64,000 nt of DNA from Aliivibrio sp. 1S175 (lineage in GTDB: Bacteria; Pseudomonadota; Gammaproteobacteria; Enterobacterales; Vibrionaceae): NCBI RefSeq assembly GCF_001690985.1, contig NZ_MAJS01000046.1, forward strand, positions 1 to 64,000, in the 5' to 3' direction. The position numbers and the translations under genes are program-made. Below are positions 10,917-20,170 of this stretch, in pieces. A model generated the notes under the pieces. The model was given only the letters and a program-made list of their open reading frames with translations. It made no database searches and was not told the DNA's origin. Positions within the stretch are counted from its first letter, which is position 1; every line of letters starts with the position of its first letter.

Positions 10917-12320
10917 TTACGCTTTTAGTCCATTTAGAAGTAATTCTAAATCTTGTCCTTTTAAGCGTAACTGTTCAATATTAGATTCTGAATCTTTGAT
11001 CATCTTATGCACTTGGTTCGATTGAACTCGAACATCTTCAACTGTTGCGGCAATACTTGATGCGACTTCGCCTTGTTGAGTTGCTGCAGTGGCAATTTCA
11101 TTATTACTTTCAGAAATTGTATTGTTGCGATCAGCAATATTTGAAATGTCATTATGAACTTGATGCATTAGTTTTTGGCCAGTTTCTGCGTTACTTACCG
11201 TATTCGCTGTTAAGGTTAATAACGATTTACTGTTATTTTGCAGCGCTTCAATCATTGATTGAATCTCAACGGTGGCTTGTTGAGTTCGGCTTGCTAATGT
11301 ACGAACTTCATCAGCAACCACGGCAAATCCACGACCTTGCTCACCTGCACGAGCCGCTTCAATCGCTGCATTTAACGCTAATAAATTAGTTTGTTGGGAA
11401 ATACCATTAATAGTCGCAACAGCATCATCAATTTTTGCTGCATTGTTATCTAACTCTTGAACCGCACTGGCTGCTTGATTGATCTCTTCTGATAAGGCTT
11501 GAATCGCTTTTACGGCAGAATCTACTTGAGATTGACCAAGGCGAGCAGAGTTCATTGCATCCGTTGATTGAGAAGAGGCTTCATGAGTGTAATTCGCCAC
11601 TTCTTGAATTGATGTTGCCATCTCTTCGGTTGCACTAGAAAGAAGGTCAAGCTGAGCGAGTTGCTTGTCAGATGCACCTGAACTTTTATGACTATTTTGG
11701 CTTAACTCCGAACTCATCTGTTGAATTAACGCGACAGATTCTTGCATAGCTAAAACCAATTGTTGTTCACGGTCTGCTAATTTATCGATAGTAATGGCTA
11801 TAATGCTGAATTCGTCTCTAACAGGAAAAAAATTCATTCGTTGAGTTAAGTCGCCAGACTCAAGTGTTTCCAATGCTTTATTCATCGTGAACATCGCGCC
11901 ACCAATAAAGGTCATGATGTAATAAACACCAACGGCCATTATTAATATAATCGCAGATAAAATTGATAGTTGAAGCGTTGTTAATGAAGACCACAAAGTG
12001 ATGTTTGAATTAGCACTGATCGTGTAATTACCCGCATTGACATAAGCGCTGTGTTCGCCTGTACTAACAGTAAACTCAGCAGATTGAGACAACAGAGTAA
12101 CCGCTTCTTCACGGGATATATTTTGTTGATTTAGCATAGAAGCAACGAATTGAACTTCGTGCTCAAGAGTGTCCGCCATCATGGTATTCGCTGCCGAATT
12201 CATAATAAAGGTTAAACTAATAAGAGCCAAAAGAGGTAAAAAGAAAAGGAGATAGAATTTTTCTTGGATTTTTAAGTGAATAAGGTATTGGTCTATCCAA
12301 CGGAATGCACTTTCTTTCAT
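10917..12320 (-). CDS. Methyl-accepting chemotaxis protein with a small periplasmic domain
   Basis: A 467-residue inner-membrane chemoreceptor when started at the ATG giving MKESAFRW (an upstream in-frame start would add 11 residues). TM1 is near residues 22-40. The periplasmic part is only about 70 residues, too short for a standard four-helix-bundle or Cache domain. TM2 is near 115-140, followed by HAMP and the cytoplasmic signalling hairpin. The hairpin tip is unmistakable ([20 protein letters not shown], then [12 protein letters not shown]). It would relay a signal to CheA/CheW and the flagellar motor. No C-terminal CheR/CheB pentapeptide is visible; the protein ends LLLNGLKA. The ligand is unknown. 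It splits the otherwise conserved rlmI-acyP-tusE neighbourhood, which suggests later insertion. Confidence 0.93.
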   Translation of the reverse strand: MKESAFRWIDQYLIHLKIQEKFYLLFFLPLLALISLTFIMNSAANTMMADTLEHEVQFVASMLNQQNISREEAVTLLSQSAEFTVSTGEHSAYVNAGNYTISANSNITLWSSLTTLQLSILSAIILIMAVGVYYIMTFIGGAMFTMNKALETLESGDLTQRMNFFPVRDEFSIIAITIDKLADREQQLVLAMQESVALIQQMSSELSQNSHKSSGASDKQLAQLDLLSSATEEMATSIQEVANYTHEASSQSTDAMNSARLGQSQVDSAVKAIQALSEEINQAASAVQELDNNAAKIDDAVATINGISQQTNLLALNAAIEAARAGEQGRGFAVVADEVRTLASRTQQATVEIQSMIEALQNNSKSLLTLTANTVSNAETGQKLMHQVHNDISNIADRNNTISESNNEIATAATQQGEVASSIAATVEDVRVQSNQVHKMIKDSESNIEQLRLKGQDLELLLNGLKA

Positions 12321-12405
12321 TATAAGTCCGTATAAAATGAGGTAAACGCGCATATTATCTTATAATTAAGAATTTCATATTATAATCAATATTTATAGGT
12401 GAACT

Positions 12406-12678
12406 ATGTCACAAAAATCGTTTAAATTTGCAGTGAAGGGAAAAGTACAAGGGGTCGGTTTTCGTTTTCATACCGCACATGAAGCAATAAAATTAGGATT
12501 AACGGGGTATGCACGAAATCAACAAGATGGTTCTGTTGAGGTGTTTGCCTGCGGTGACGAAGACAATATTGAGAAACTAGCTCTATGGCTAAAAAAAGGA
12601 CCTCAGCTTTCAAGAGTCGATTCAGTCGAGAAAGCTGATGCGGAATGGCAAGAATTAAGTGATTTTAAAATGTATTAA
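12406..12678 (+). CDS. acyP: Acylphosphatase
   Basis: A 90-residue protein matching the acylphosphatase family in length and motifs: [16 protein letters not shown] near residues 12-27 holds the phosphate-binding loop with catalytic Arg, and [17 protein letters not shown] supplies the catalytic Asn. It hydrolyses carboxyl-phosphate bonds of acyl phosphates in the cytoplasm. An AGGTGA ribosome-binding site lies 6 bases before the ATG. Divergent from the chemoreceptor and convergent with tusE, whose 3' end is 18 bp away; in E. coli (yccX) it also neighbours tusE. Confidence 0.95.
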   Translation: MSQKSFKFAVKGKVQGVGFRFHTAHEAIKLGLTGYARNQQDGSVEVFACGDEDNIEKLALWLKKGPQLSRVDSVEKADAEWQELSDFKMY

Positions 12679-12696
12679 TCGTGCCAGAATTCAGTG

Positions 12697-13023
12697 TTAT
12701 AAACACTTCGCAGGTTTTGGTAATCCGGCCAGTTTTGTTGCTTGCTTAGCTGGCCCTAATTTAAATAGTTGGAATAAATACTTACTGTTGCCTTTTTCTG
12801 GGCCATGTTCTTTTTCCATCGCTTTAACAAGCATTCGTACTGCTGGAGACGTTTTGAATTCTTCATAAAAAGAACGAACAAAGCGAATGACTTCCCAGTG
12901 CGCGTCAGTTAGCTCAATATTTTCTTCTTTTGCTAACATTGGCACTAACTCTTCACACCAATCAGTATGATTCATTAAATACCCTTGAGCGTCGCGTTCA
13001 ATGTGCTTACCGTTAAATTCCAT
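12697..13023 (-). CDS. tusE: Sulfur relay protein TusE (DsrC family)
   Basis: A 108-residue DsrC/TusE family protein. It ends KPAKCL, keeping the penultimate Cys that accepts the persulfide sulfur. The motifs [20 protein letters not shown] and [19 protein letters not shown] are typical. It receives sulfur from TusBCD and passes it to MnmA for 2-thiolation of U34 in tRNA Lys, Glu and Gln. Minus strand, convergent with acyP. The equivalent position beside yccX in E. coli supports the assignment. Confidence 0.94.
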   Translation of the reverse strand: MEFNGKHIERDAQGYLMNHTDWCEELVPMLAKEENIELTDAHWEVIRFVRSFYEEFKTSPAVRMLVKAMEKEHGPEKGNSKYLFQLFKLGPAKQATKLAGLPKPAKCL

Positions 13024-13219
13024 ACAACTTATCTTAATGATTAGGACCGATTCTTTAAGTTTAGCAAATAGAGATTAGATCGGGCAATCTTGTTATTGAA
13101 TTTACCCCCTATTATTACGTATTGGTAAAAGAGATTTTTATTCCGAGCACGTCGATAAAGTAAAGAATGTGATAGAATTATCAAAGTTAATGAATAATAA
13201 AAATTCAGTAGGATATATT

Positions 13220-16200
13220 TTGAGTCAATCAAATCAAAACTCAGCCTCAGCACTTAGAAAAGCGTTGAGTGAATGTATGATCCGTGATCGTTTCCGCCTA
13301 AGTAAACGCATTCAAGGCGCATCACGTATCAAAAATGAAGAATCACGAAATGCCGTGTTTGATGAAATCGCATTAGATATCGCACAATCTATGCAGGTTG
13401 CTAACAACCGTGAAATTGATCGCCCAACGATTAAATACCCAGATCTGCCAGTAAGTCAGAAAAAAGATGACATTGCTGAAGCGATTGCGAATAACCAAGT
13501 GGTTATCGTTGCCGGCGAAACTGGGTCGGGTAAAACCACTCAGCTACCAAAGATTTGTCTGGAATTAGGTCGAGGCAAGTTTGGTAATATAGGGCACACT
13601 CAACCTCGTCGTTTAGCCGCTCGAACCGTTGCTGATCGTATTGCAGAAGAGATGGAAACTCAGCTTGGTAGCCATGTCGGTTATAAAGTTAGATTTAACG
13701 ATAAAGTATCAGAACGTACGCAAGTTAAATTGATGACTGACGGTATCTTACTTGCTGAGATTCAAAGTGATCGCTATTTAAATCAATACGATACGATTAT
13801 TATCGATGAAGCGCATGAGCGTAGCTTGAATATCGATTTTATCATGGGTTATTTACGTGAATTATTGCCAAAGCGCCCAGATTTAAAAATCATCATCACA
13901 TCAGCAACCATTGATCCAGAGCGTTTTTCAAAACATTTTAATAATGCCCCAATTATTGAGGTATCGGGCCGCACGTTCCCAGTAGAAACACGATACCGTC
14001 CAATTATTGAAGACGGTGATGATACAGACAGAGATCAATTAGAAGGCATTTTTGATGCAGTTGATGAGCTGTGTGCAGAAGGGCTAGGGGACATTCTGTT
14101 ATTCATGACGGGTGAGCGAGATATTCGTGATACCGCAGAAGCGTTAGAGAAACGTAACTTACGAGACACTGAAATTGTGCCTCTATATGCACGTTTGTCT
14201 TCTCAAGAACAAAATCGTGTTTTTCAACCCCATGCTGGCCGTCGAATTGTATTAGCAACCAACGTAGCAGAAACATCGTTAACCGTTCCAGGCATCAAGT
14301 ACGTGATTGACCCAGGTACGGCCCGTATTAGTCGCTATAGCTACAGAACAAAAGTTCAACGTTTACCGATTGAAGCGATCTCTCAAGCCAGTGCGAATCA
14401 GCGTAAAGGGCGTTGTGGTCGTGTATCAGAAGGTGTATGTATTCGTCTGTATTCAGAGGAAGACTTTGTTGCTCGCCCTGAATTCACCGATCCTGAAATT
14501 TTACGAACTAACTTAGCCTCTGTTATTTTACAAATGACAGCGTTAGGTTTGGGTGACATTCAAGCATTCCCATTTGTAGAAGCGCCTGATAATCGAAATA
14601 TTCAAGATGGTGTGAAACTCCTTGAAGAGCTAGGTGCGATTAATGCTGAGATAAGTGACCCTAAAAAACGCTTAACGAAAGTAGGTCGTGAATTGGCTCG
14701 TTTGCCTATCGACCCTCGTTTAGCTCGAATGGTACTTGAAGCGCCGAATCAAAATGCATTGCAAGAAGTGATGATCATTGCTGCGGCGTTATCAATCCAA
14801 GATCCACGAGAACGTCCAAGTGATAAAAAACAACAATCAGATGAGAAGCATAAACGTTTTAATCATGAAGATTCTGATTTCTTAACGTTTGTAAATATTT
14901 GGCAGTATGTAAAAGAGCAACAGAAAGAGCTATCTAGCAACGCGTTTAGAAAGCAATGTCGCAAAGATTTCTTAAATTATTTACGTATTCGTGAATGGCA
15001 AGATGTGCATTATCAATTAACCCAAGTCATGAAAGAACTTAACTATAAAGTGAATCAAGAGGCGGCAGGGTATCAAGGTGTTCATACGGCAATTTTAGCC
15101 GGTATGCTTTCTCATATCGGTCAAAAAGATCAAGAGAAAAATGAATACCAAGGCGCACGTAATGCACGCTTCCATATATTCCCAGGATCTGGTTTATTTA
15201 AGAAGCAGCCTAAATGGGCAATGGTGGCAGAGCTAGTTGAAACCTCAAAATTATGGGGCCGTATCGTTGCGAAAATTCAACCAGAATGGATAGAACCACT
15301 CGCACCGCATTTAATTAAACGCAGTTACAGTGAGCCACATTGGTCGAAAAAATCGGCGGCAGTAATGGCGTACGAAAAAGTGACGATTTATGGCATTCCG
15401 ATTGTCGTGAAGCGTCAAATTAATTACGGTACGATTGATGCGCCAGTGTGTCGTGAAATATTTATTCGCTCAGCGTTAGTTGAAGGGGAATGGAATACGA
15501 ACCACAAGTTCTTTAAGCAGAACCGTAAATTATTGCAAGAAGTTGAAGAGTTAGAGCATAAATCTCGTCGTCGTGATCTATTGATTGATGATGACCAACT
15601 TGCCGAATTTTATGACCAACGAGTAAATACGGATGTGGTTTCTGGCCGTCATTTTGATTCGTGGTGGAAAAAAGCCCAAAAAGAAACGCCCGATTTACTT
15701 AATTTTGAAAAAGAGATGTTATTTCGTAATGACGCAAGTCATGTAACGGATCTCGATTATCCAAATTTTTGGCATCAAGGTAACTTAAAGCTGAAGTTAA
15801 GCTATCAATTTGAACCGGGGCAAGATAGTGACGGTGTAACCGTTCATGTTCCATTGCCGATCCTAAACCAAGTGACTCCAGACGGTTTTGATTGGCAAAT
15901 TCCAGGCTTACGTCATGAAATGGTTGTTGCTTACATTAAATCGCTACCAAAGACACTGCGACGTAATTTTGTACCCGCGCCAAATTATGCAGATGCATTC
16001 TTATCGCGCACAACACCATTTGAAATGCCACTGCTCGACAGTCTTGAAAAAGAGCTACGACGAATGACAGGGGTAGAAGTTCTGCGTGAAGATTGGAAGT
16101 TAGAACAAATTCCAGATCATTTAAAAGTAACGTATCGTGTTGTTGACCATCATAACCGTAAGTTAAAAGAAAGCCGTGATCTTTACGACTTGAAAGATGG

Positions 16201-17113
16201 TTTAAAAGATAAAGTACAAGAGACGTTATCTCAGGTCGCTGATGATGATATTGAACAAACGGGCTTGAAAACGTGGAGCTTTGGCGAGCTGCCAGCACTT
16301 TATACACAGAAGCGTGGTGGTTTTGAAGTTAAAGCCTATCCAGCGATTGTGGATAGTAAAGACAGTGTTGAAATCAAATTATTTGAGACAGAAGAAGAGC
16401 AGCACAATGCAATGAAGGCTGGTCAACGTCGCTTGATCCTTCTGAATGTTCCATCTCCAATTAAGTATTTACACAGTAATCTACCAAATAAATCAAAATT
16501 AGGGTTGTATTTTAATCAATATGGTCGAGTATTAGACTTGATTGATGACTGTATCGCTTGTGGTATTGATAAGTTGATCGAAGATAAAGGTGGCCTAGTT
16601 TGGGAGCCTGAAGCTTTTGAAAAAATGAAAGAGCACATTCGAGCAGAGCTTGGAGACACGGTTGTTGAGATCGCTAAGTTAGTTGAAACGATTTTAACGA
16701 CAGCTTTTCAAATACAGAAAAAATTGAAAGGTCGTGTAGATTTAAGCATGGCATTTGCTTTGTCTGATATTAAATCTCAAATTGAAAACCTGATTTTTAA
16801 AGGTTTTGCAACAGAGTGTGGTTGGAAAAAATTGACGGATATCCATCGTTACATGAAAGCAATCGAGCGTCGGATGGAGAAGCTACCTATTGACCCAACT
16901 CGAGATCGAGGTCATTTATTGAAAGTGGATGGTATCAATAATGAATATAAAGAGTTATTGAATAAAATACCGAAAGGGCAGCCTATTCCAGATAAAGTGA
17001 AAGAGATCCGTTGGATGATAGAAGAGCTTAGAGTGAGTTATTTTGCCCAACAACTTGGTACGCCATACCCTGTTTCAGATAAACGAGTGAAAAATGCCAT
17101 TGCCGATTGTTAA
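13220..17113 (+). CDS. hrpA: ATP-dependent RNA helicase HrpA (DEAH box)
   Basis: About 1,297 residues, matching the length of E. coli HrpA. Motif I (GETGSGKTTQLPK), motif II DEAH (IIIDEAHERSLN), motif III SAT (ITSATIDPERF) and motif VI (QRKGRCGR) are present, followed by the HA2/OB and the long C-terminal domain specific to HrpA. It acts as a 3'-5' RNA helicase linked to mRNA handling and stalled ribosomes. I favour the TTG at 13220: an AGGA sits 7 bases upstream and the protein then begins LSQSNQNSASALRKAL, as in homologues. An in-frame start at 13169 would add 17 poorly conserved residues. Confidence 0.95.
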   Translation: MSQSNQNSASALRKALSECMIRDRFRLSKRIQGASRIKNEESRNAVFDEIALDIAQSMQVANNREIDRPTIKYPDLPVSQKKDDIAEAIANNQVVIVAGETGSGKTTQLPKICLELGRGKFGNIGHTQPRRLAARTVADRIAEEMETQLGSHVGYKVRFNDKVSERTQVKLMTDGILLAEIQSDRYLNQYDTIIIDEAHERSLNIDFIMGYLRELLPKRPDLKIIITSATIDPERFSKHFNNAPIIEVSGRTFPVETRYRPIIEDGDDTDRDQLEGIFDAVDELCAEGLGDILLFMTGERDIRDTAEALEKRNLRDTEIVPLYARLSSQEQNRVFQPHAGRRIVLATNVAETSLTVPGIKYVIDPGTARISRYSYRTKVQRLPIEAISQASANQRKGRCGRVSEGVCIRLYSEEDFVARPEFTDPEILRTNLASVILQMTALGLGDIQAFPFVEAPDNRNIQDGVKLLEELGAINAEISDPKKRLTKVGRELARLPIDPRLARMVLEAPNQNALQEVMIIAAALSIQDPRERPSDKKQQSDEKHKRFNHEDSDFLTFVNIWQYVKEQQKELSSNAFRKQCRKDFLNYLRIREWQDVHYQLTQVMKELNYKVNQEAAGYQGVHTAILAGMLSHIGQKDQEKNEYQGARNARFHIFPGSGLFKKQPKWAMVAELVETSKLWGRIVAKIQPEWIEPLAPHLIKRSYSEPHWSKKSAAVMAYEKVTIYGIPIVVKRQINYGTIDAPVCREIFIRSALVEGEWNTNHKFFKQNRKLLQEVEELEHKSRRRDLLIDDDQLAEFYDQRVNTDVVSGRHFDSWWKKAQKETPDLLNFEKEMLFRNDASHVTDLDYPNFWHQGNLKLKLSYQFEPGQDSDGVTVHVPLPILNQVTPDGFDWQIPGLRHEMVVAYIKSLPKTLRRNFVPAPNYADAFLSRTTPFEMPLLDSLEKELRRMTGVEVLREDWKLEQIPDHLKVTYRVVDHHNRKLKESRDLYDLKDGLKDKVQETLSQVADDDIEQTGLKTWSFGELPALYTQKRGGFEVKAYPAIVDSKDSVEIKLFETEEEQHNAMKAGQRRLILLNVPSPIKYLHSNLPNKSKLGLYFNQYGRVLDLIDDCIACGIDKLIEDKGGLVWEPEAFEKMKEHIRAELGDTVVEIAKLVETILTTAFQIQKKLKGRVDLSMAFALSDIKSQIENLIFKGFATECGWKKLTDIHRYMKAIERRMEKLPIDPTRDRGHLLKVDGINNEYKELLNKIPKGQPIPDKVKEIRWMIEELRVSYFAQQLGTPYPVSDKRVKNAIADC

Positions 17114-17171
17114 GGTATAACCTAAACTATAGATAATGTCGGCATATTAATTGCTTTATAATTAATAAGAT

Positions 17172-17206
17172 AAAAAAGAGCGGCAAAGATTGCCGTTCCC
17201 TTTTCA
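17172..17206 (+). terminator. Possible terminator downstream of hrpA
   Basis: A short inverted repeat, GCGGCAA-AGA-TTGCCGT, is followed by TCCCTTTTC, about 65 bp after the hrpA stop. The T-run is interrupted, so this is a weak candidate. Confidence 0.45.
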
Positions 17207-17221
17207 AAAATAGGATTGAAA

Positions 17222-17695
17222 ATGAAAAAGACACTTTTAGCGTTAGCTCTAGCGAGCGTATCAGTAACAGCAGCGGCTGACTCATGGATTTATGGTGGTG
17301 CACAAGTAGGTTCTGCTGATTACAGAGGCGAAAGCTCAACGGTATACGGTGCTCACATTGGTACAGGTATTCTTCCTTTCATCGGTTTAGAGATGGGTGC
17401 ATGGAATCTAGGTTCTTATGATGTTGCTGGTCAAACTACCGATGTAACTTCTGTTAACTTCGCTGTTAAACCAAGCATCGATTTCGGTCCATTACACGTT
17501 TACGGTAAAGCGGGTATGCACAGCTGGGAAGAAAAGGGCGCATTTAAAGACGATGGCGTTGATCCATTCTTTGGATTAGGCATTGAATACAACATCATCC
17601 CAATGTTTACTATTGGTGCTGGCTACAACAACTTCACAGTTGATGATAAAAACATTGATTTTGCATCAGTTAACCTAACGGTTCATTTCCTATAA
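17222..17695 (+). CDS. Small outer-membrane beta-barrel protein
   Basis: A 157-residue protein with a clear signal peptide (MKKTLLALALASVSVTAAA, cleaved before DSW). Alternating aromatic and small residues (WIYGGAQVGSADY, VYGAHIGTGILPFIGLEMGA, FFGLGIEYNIIPMFTIGAGY) and a terminal Phe-containing strand ending VNLTVHFL are typical of an eight-stranded OmpA/OmpX-like barrel recognised by the Bam machinery. There is no OmpA peptidoglycan-binding domain. An AGGA lies 6 bases before the ATG. It is followed by its own strong terminator, so it is probably monocistronic. Specific function unknown. Confidence 0.8.
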   Translation: MKKTLLALALASVSVTAAADSWIYGGAQVGSADYRGESSTVYGAHIGTGILPFIGLEMGAWNLGSYDVAGQTTDVTSVNFAVKPSIDFGPLHVYGKAGMHSWEEKGAFKDDGVDPFFGLGIEYNIIPMFTIGAGYNNFTVDDKNIDFASVNLTVHFL

Positions 17696-17713
17696 TTTTG
17701 TAATTATTTGAAT

Positions 17714-17750
17714 ACAAAAATGGCGACCAATGTGGTCGCCATTTTTTTAA
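17714..17750. terminator. Bidirectional terminator (outer-membrane protein gene / purC)
   Basis: The stem ATGGCGACCA / TGGTCGCCAT with loop ATG is flanked by AAAAA on the left and TTTTTTT on the right. It serves the convergent barrel gene (+) and purC (-). Confidence 0.9.
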
Positions 17751-17766
17751 GCTAAAAAGTTAAATA

Positions 17767-18870
17767 TTAATCAACTAATTGATATTCTTCTTTTAATACT
17801 TTAATGATTTCTGCTTTTGGGTTGTCACTAAGCTTGATTGGAGCTCCAGTAATTTTAGCAGCGATGTCTAAATAGGTTTTAGACAAATCCATCATTGCTT
17901 CTAATGGCAGTGCATTCTCTTTAGCTAAAGCAAATCGCTCATCCATTCTGTTTTTATTTAAAAGAATATCTGGTTCAGGGAAGTGATTTAATAAGAACTG
18001 ACGGAAACCTTCTTTAGAGTTCTCAATGATATGACCTGAACGATATGCTTCTTTATCCCAGATACGTGATGAATCAGGTGTACCTACCTCATCCATATAA
18101 ATCAATTTTTCATTGCCTTGAGAATCATTCACATAACCAAATTCAAATTTTGTATCAACAAATATTTGATCGACTTTATTTAATGCCTTAGAAATAACCG
18201 CAAAGCCTTCTTTTAATAACTTCTCATACAATGCGATGTCTTCTTCACAAGAAAAATTAAATTTCGCGTAGTTATCTTCAATATTCTTACGAGTAATGTT
18301 TACATCATCGACTTCAGGAACGCCTTCTATTCCTTTTAAAACCCCTTTAGTTGAGGGTGTTAATAGTAATTCAGGTAACTGTTCGTCTTTTTCTAAGCGC
18401 TCTGGAATTTGAATCCCACAAAAATCACGCTCACCATTGGTATAAGCACGCCACATAGAACCGGTAATATATTGACGGCAAATGGCTTCAATCATGACAG
18501 GTTTTGCTTTTTGAACAATCCATACAAACGGGTGAGGAATATCAAGAATATGGCTGTCAGCTAAGTTGTTATCTTTAAATAGCTGGAACCAATGATTAGA
18601 AATAGCGTTTAACGCTGCGCCCTTGCCAGGAATTCCTTTAAGTCCGCCTTCACCATGCCAAATACAATCGAATGCAGAGATACGATCACTGATAACCATG
18701 ATAGCTAAAGGTGCGTCAGAAGCGACATTGTAGCCTTTTTCTTTGATAAGGCGGCGGCTGTCTTCTTCTGTTAACCAATAGACAGAACGAACCTTACCAC
18801 TGTGCACGGGTTTATTGGTACGAATTGGCAGATCATCATTAACAGCAAGTACTTGTTCGGAAAGACTCAT
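17767..18870 (-). CDS. purC: Phosphoribosylaminoimidazole-succinocarboxamide synthase
   Basis: SAICAR synthase of the long (367-residue) form found in vibrios; E. coli PurC is about 237 residues. Visible motifs are [10 protein letters not shown] (ATP-binding loop, near residue 24), [23 protein letters not shown], and [11 protein letters not shown] with [12 protein letters not shown], the family signature. It joins aspartate to CAIR in de novo purine synthesis. Regulation is readable from the promoter region: a perfect PurR palindrome lies about 75 bp upstream of the start, with a TATGAT -10 closer to the gene. Transcribed alone, ending at the terminator shared with the upstream barrel gene. 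Confidence 0.96.
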   Translation of the reverse strand: MSLSEQVLAVNDDLPIRTNKPVHSGKVRSVYWLTEEDSRRLIKEKGYNVASDAPLAIMVISDRISAFDCIWHGEGGLKGIPGKGAALNAISNHWFQLFKDNNLADSHILDIPHPFVWIVQKAKPVMIEAICRQYITGSMWRAYTNGERDFCGIQIPERLEKDEQLPELLLTPSTKGVLKGIEGVPEVDDVNITRKNIEDNYAKFNFSCEEDIALYEKLLKEGFAVISKALNKVDQIFVDTKFEFGYVNDSQGNEKLIYMDEVGTPDSSRIWDKEAYRSGHIIENSKEGFRQFLLNHFPEPDILLNKNRMDERFALAKENALPLEAMMDLSKTYLDIAAKITGAPIKLSDNPKAEIIKVLKEEYQLVD

Positions 18871-18908
18871 TATAGAATTCCTATATAAACGGTTTAAATA
18901 CAGGAAGC

Positions 18909-18914
18909 ATCATA
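18909..18914 (-). promoter_or_regulatory. Candidate -10 element of the purC promoter
   Basis: On the minus strand the sequence reads TGGTATGAT, an extended -10 (TATGAT), about 40 bp before the purC start codon and downstream of the PurR palindrome. No strong -35 was recognised. Confidence 0.45.
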
Positions 18915-18940
18915 CCAGAACTATTAATGACTACCACTAG

Positions 18941-18960
18941 AAAAGCAAACGTTTGCTTTT
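18941..18960. promoter_or_regulatory. PurR operator upstream of purC
   Basis: A perfect 20-bp palindrome with core GCAAACGTTTGC, the PurR consensus. It lies between divergent purC and the YggN-like gene. PurR bound to hypoxanthine or guanine represses purine synthesis genes, which matches purC. The same core occurs before purT at 29911. Confidence 0.9.
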
Positions 18961-19046
18961 TATTTTCACTAAAAAACTGAGTTGAGCTAGTGAGCGTCAA
19001 TAAGTTAGACTAATACATATAAAATAAATAACTCAATAGGGCACTT

Positions 19047-19793
19047 ATGCGAACTAAAAATATCATTGCTTTAGCTATGTTAATGATTTCAAGCAACAGT
19101 TGGGCAAACATGTGTCCAGTCAATGTTGAAAATGATGTAGTACTTACTCCATCAGGAGAAGTTAAAGTTGATAACGCTCAAGATAAATTGAGAATAGATC
19201 ATGATGGTCGAGTATATGTTAATGGCAAAGAACTTGATTTAACGGCGTCACAAAAGCAAGCTGTTGAAAAGTACCAGCAACAAGTGTCTGATTATATTCC
19301 AACCGTTGTCGATTTTACTGATAAAGGTATTGCGGCTGCTAACGATTTTGTGAGCGAAATTGAAACCTCTTTTGATGCAGAAGGCTCATTTGATGCTGTA
19401 AAAATCAAAATTGATGAATATGGAGTAACCGCGAAACAAAAATTCTATCAAGGTAAAAATCTAATTTTAGAGCACGACTTTTTTAAAGAAGTAAATACGA
19501 CTTGGAAACAAGATTTTGAAGTCATGATTAAAAGTCTTGATAAAGAGATATTTGCGAGTGTTTTTAATTCATTATCAGATAAAATGGCAGAAGGGGAATT
19601 GAATTTCTCTGAATTACAACAGCAGTTTGCCGATGCACAAACAGCAATGAAATCAAAAATGGAAGAACATCGAGTAGAAGTAAAACAAGAAGCTCAAGAA
19701 TTGTGTGATTCAGCAAAAGACATTGCAGCAGAAGAGCAAGATTTACATCAACTTATTCCTGAATTAAAAGCATATCCAGTATTTACCATTTAA
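19047..19793 (+). CDS. YggN-like DUF2884 periplasmic protein
   Basis: A 248-residue protein with a signal peptide (MRTKNIIALAMLMISSNSWA, cleaved near residue 20). The mature N-terminus MCPVNVENDVVLTPSGEVKV, then DGRVYVNGKELDLT, matches the DUF2884/YggN family as I remember it. The C-terminal half is rich in charged helices (FADAQTAMKSKMEEHRVEVK) and contains one further Cys (LCDSAKD) that could pair with the N-terminal one. The function of the family is not known. A glutaredoxin gene follows 21 bp downstream, so the two are probably co-transcribed. Confidence 0.75.
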   Translation: MRTKNIIALAMLMISSNSWANMCPVNVENDVVLTPSGEVKVDNAQDKLRIDHDGRVYVNGKELDLTASQKQAVEKYQQQVSDYIPTVVDFTDKGIAAANDFVSEIETSFDAEGSFDAVKIKIDEYGVTAKQKFYQGKNLILEHDFFKEVNTTWKQDFEVMIKSLDKEIFASVFNSLSDKMAEGELNFSELQQQFADAQTAMKSKMEEHRVEVKQEAQELCDSAKDIAAEEQDLHQLIPELKAYPVFTI

Positions 19794-19814
19794 TTAATAA
19801 AGAGACAGCAGATT

Positions 19815-20102
19815 ATGTTCGACACAACAGAAACGATTATTTTTTCAAAAACAATATGCCCATTTTGTGTTAAAGCAAAAGCGATTTTGGACGCTAAGAA
19901 TATAGCGTACAAAATATTAACGTTAGATACAGAATTAAGTAAAGAAGACATGGTAGCGTTAATTCAAGAAAAAGAAGGAATAACAGTGAATACCGTGCCT
20001 CAAATTTACCTAGATGGTAAATACATTGGTGGACATGACGATTTAGTGGCGTTTTTTGAACGTCAAGATACCGGCATGGATCTTGGAAGTTTTGAGCTGT
20101 AG
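19815..20102 (+). CDS. Glutaredoxin (CPFC active site)
   Basis: A 95-residue monothiol/dithiol glutaredoxin-fold protein. It has the redox motif CPFC at residues 15-18, the cis-Pro motif TVPQIYLDG and the glutathione-contact GGHDDLVAF. It reduces disulfides or glutathionylated proteins with GSH in the cytoplasm. It resembles GrxC/GrxA-type proteins; which paralogue cannot be decided by eye. The gene sits 21 bp after the YggN-like gene and 68 bp before the FapA-like gene. Confidence 0.9.
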   Translation: MFDTTETIIFSKTICPFCVKAKAILDAKNIAYKILTLDTELSKEDMVALIQEKEGITVNTVPQIYLDGKYIGGHDDLVAFFERQDTGMDLGSFEL

Positions 20103-20170
20103 AATACATTAGCAAATAATAATCATACCGTTCACTTAGTCAGTGCATAATAAATAAGAGTAATAAAAAT

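Noticed and set aside
11045-11389. A 114-codon frame on the + strand inside the chemoreceptor gene
   Set aside because: It is the reverse of the conserved signalling hairpin and shows no protein-like features.
15936-16307. A 123-codon minus-strand frame inside hrpA
   Set aside because: Antisense to a conserved coding region; composition not protein-like.
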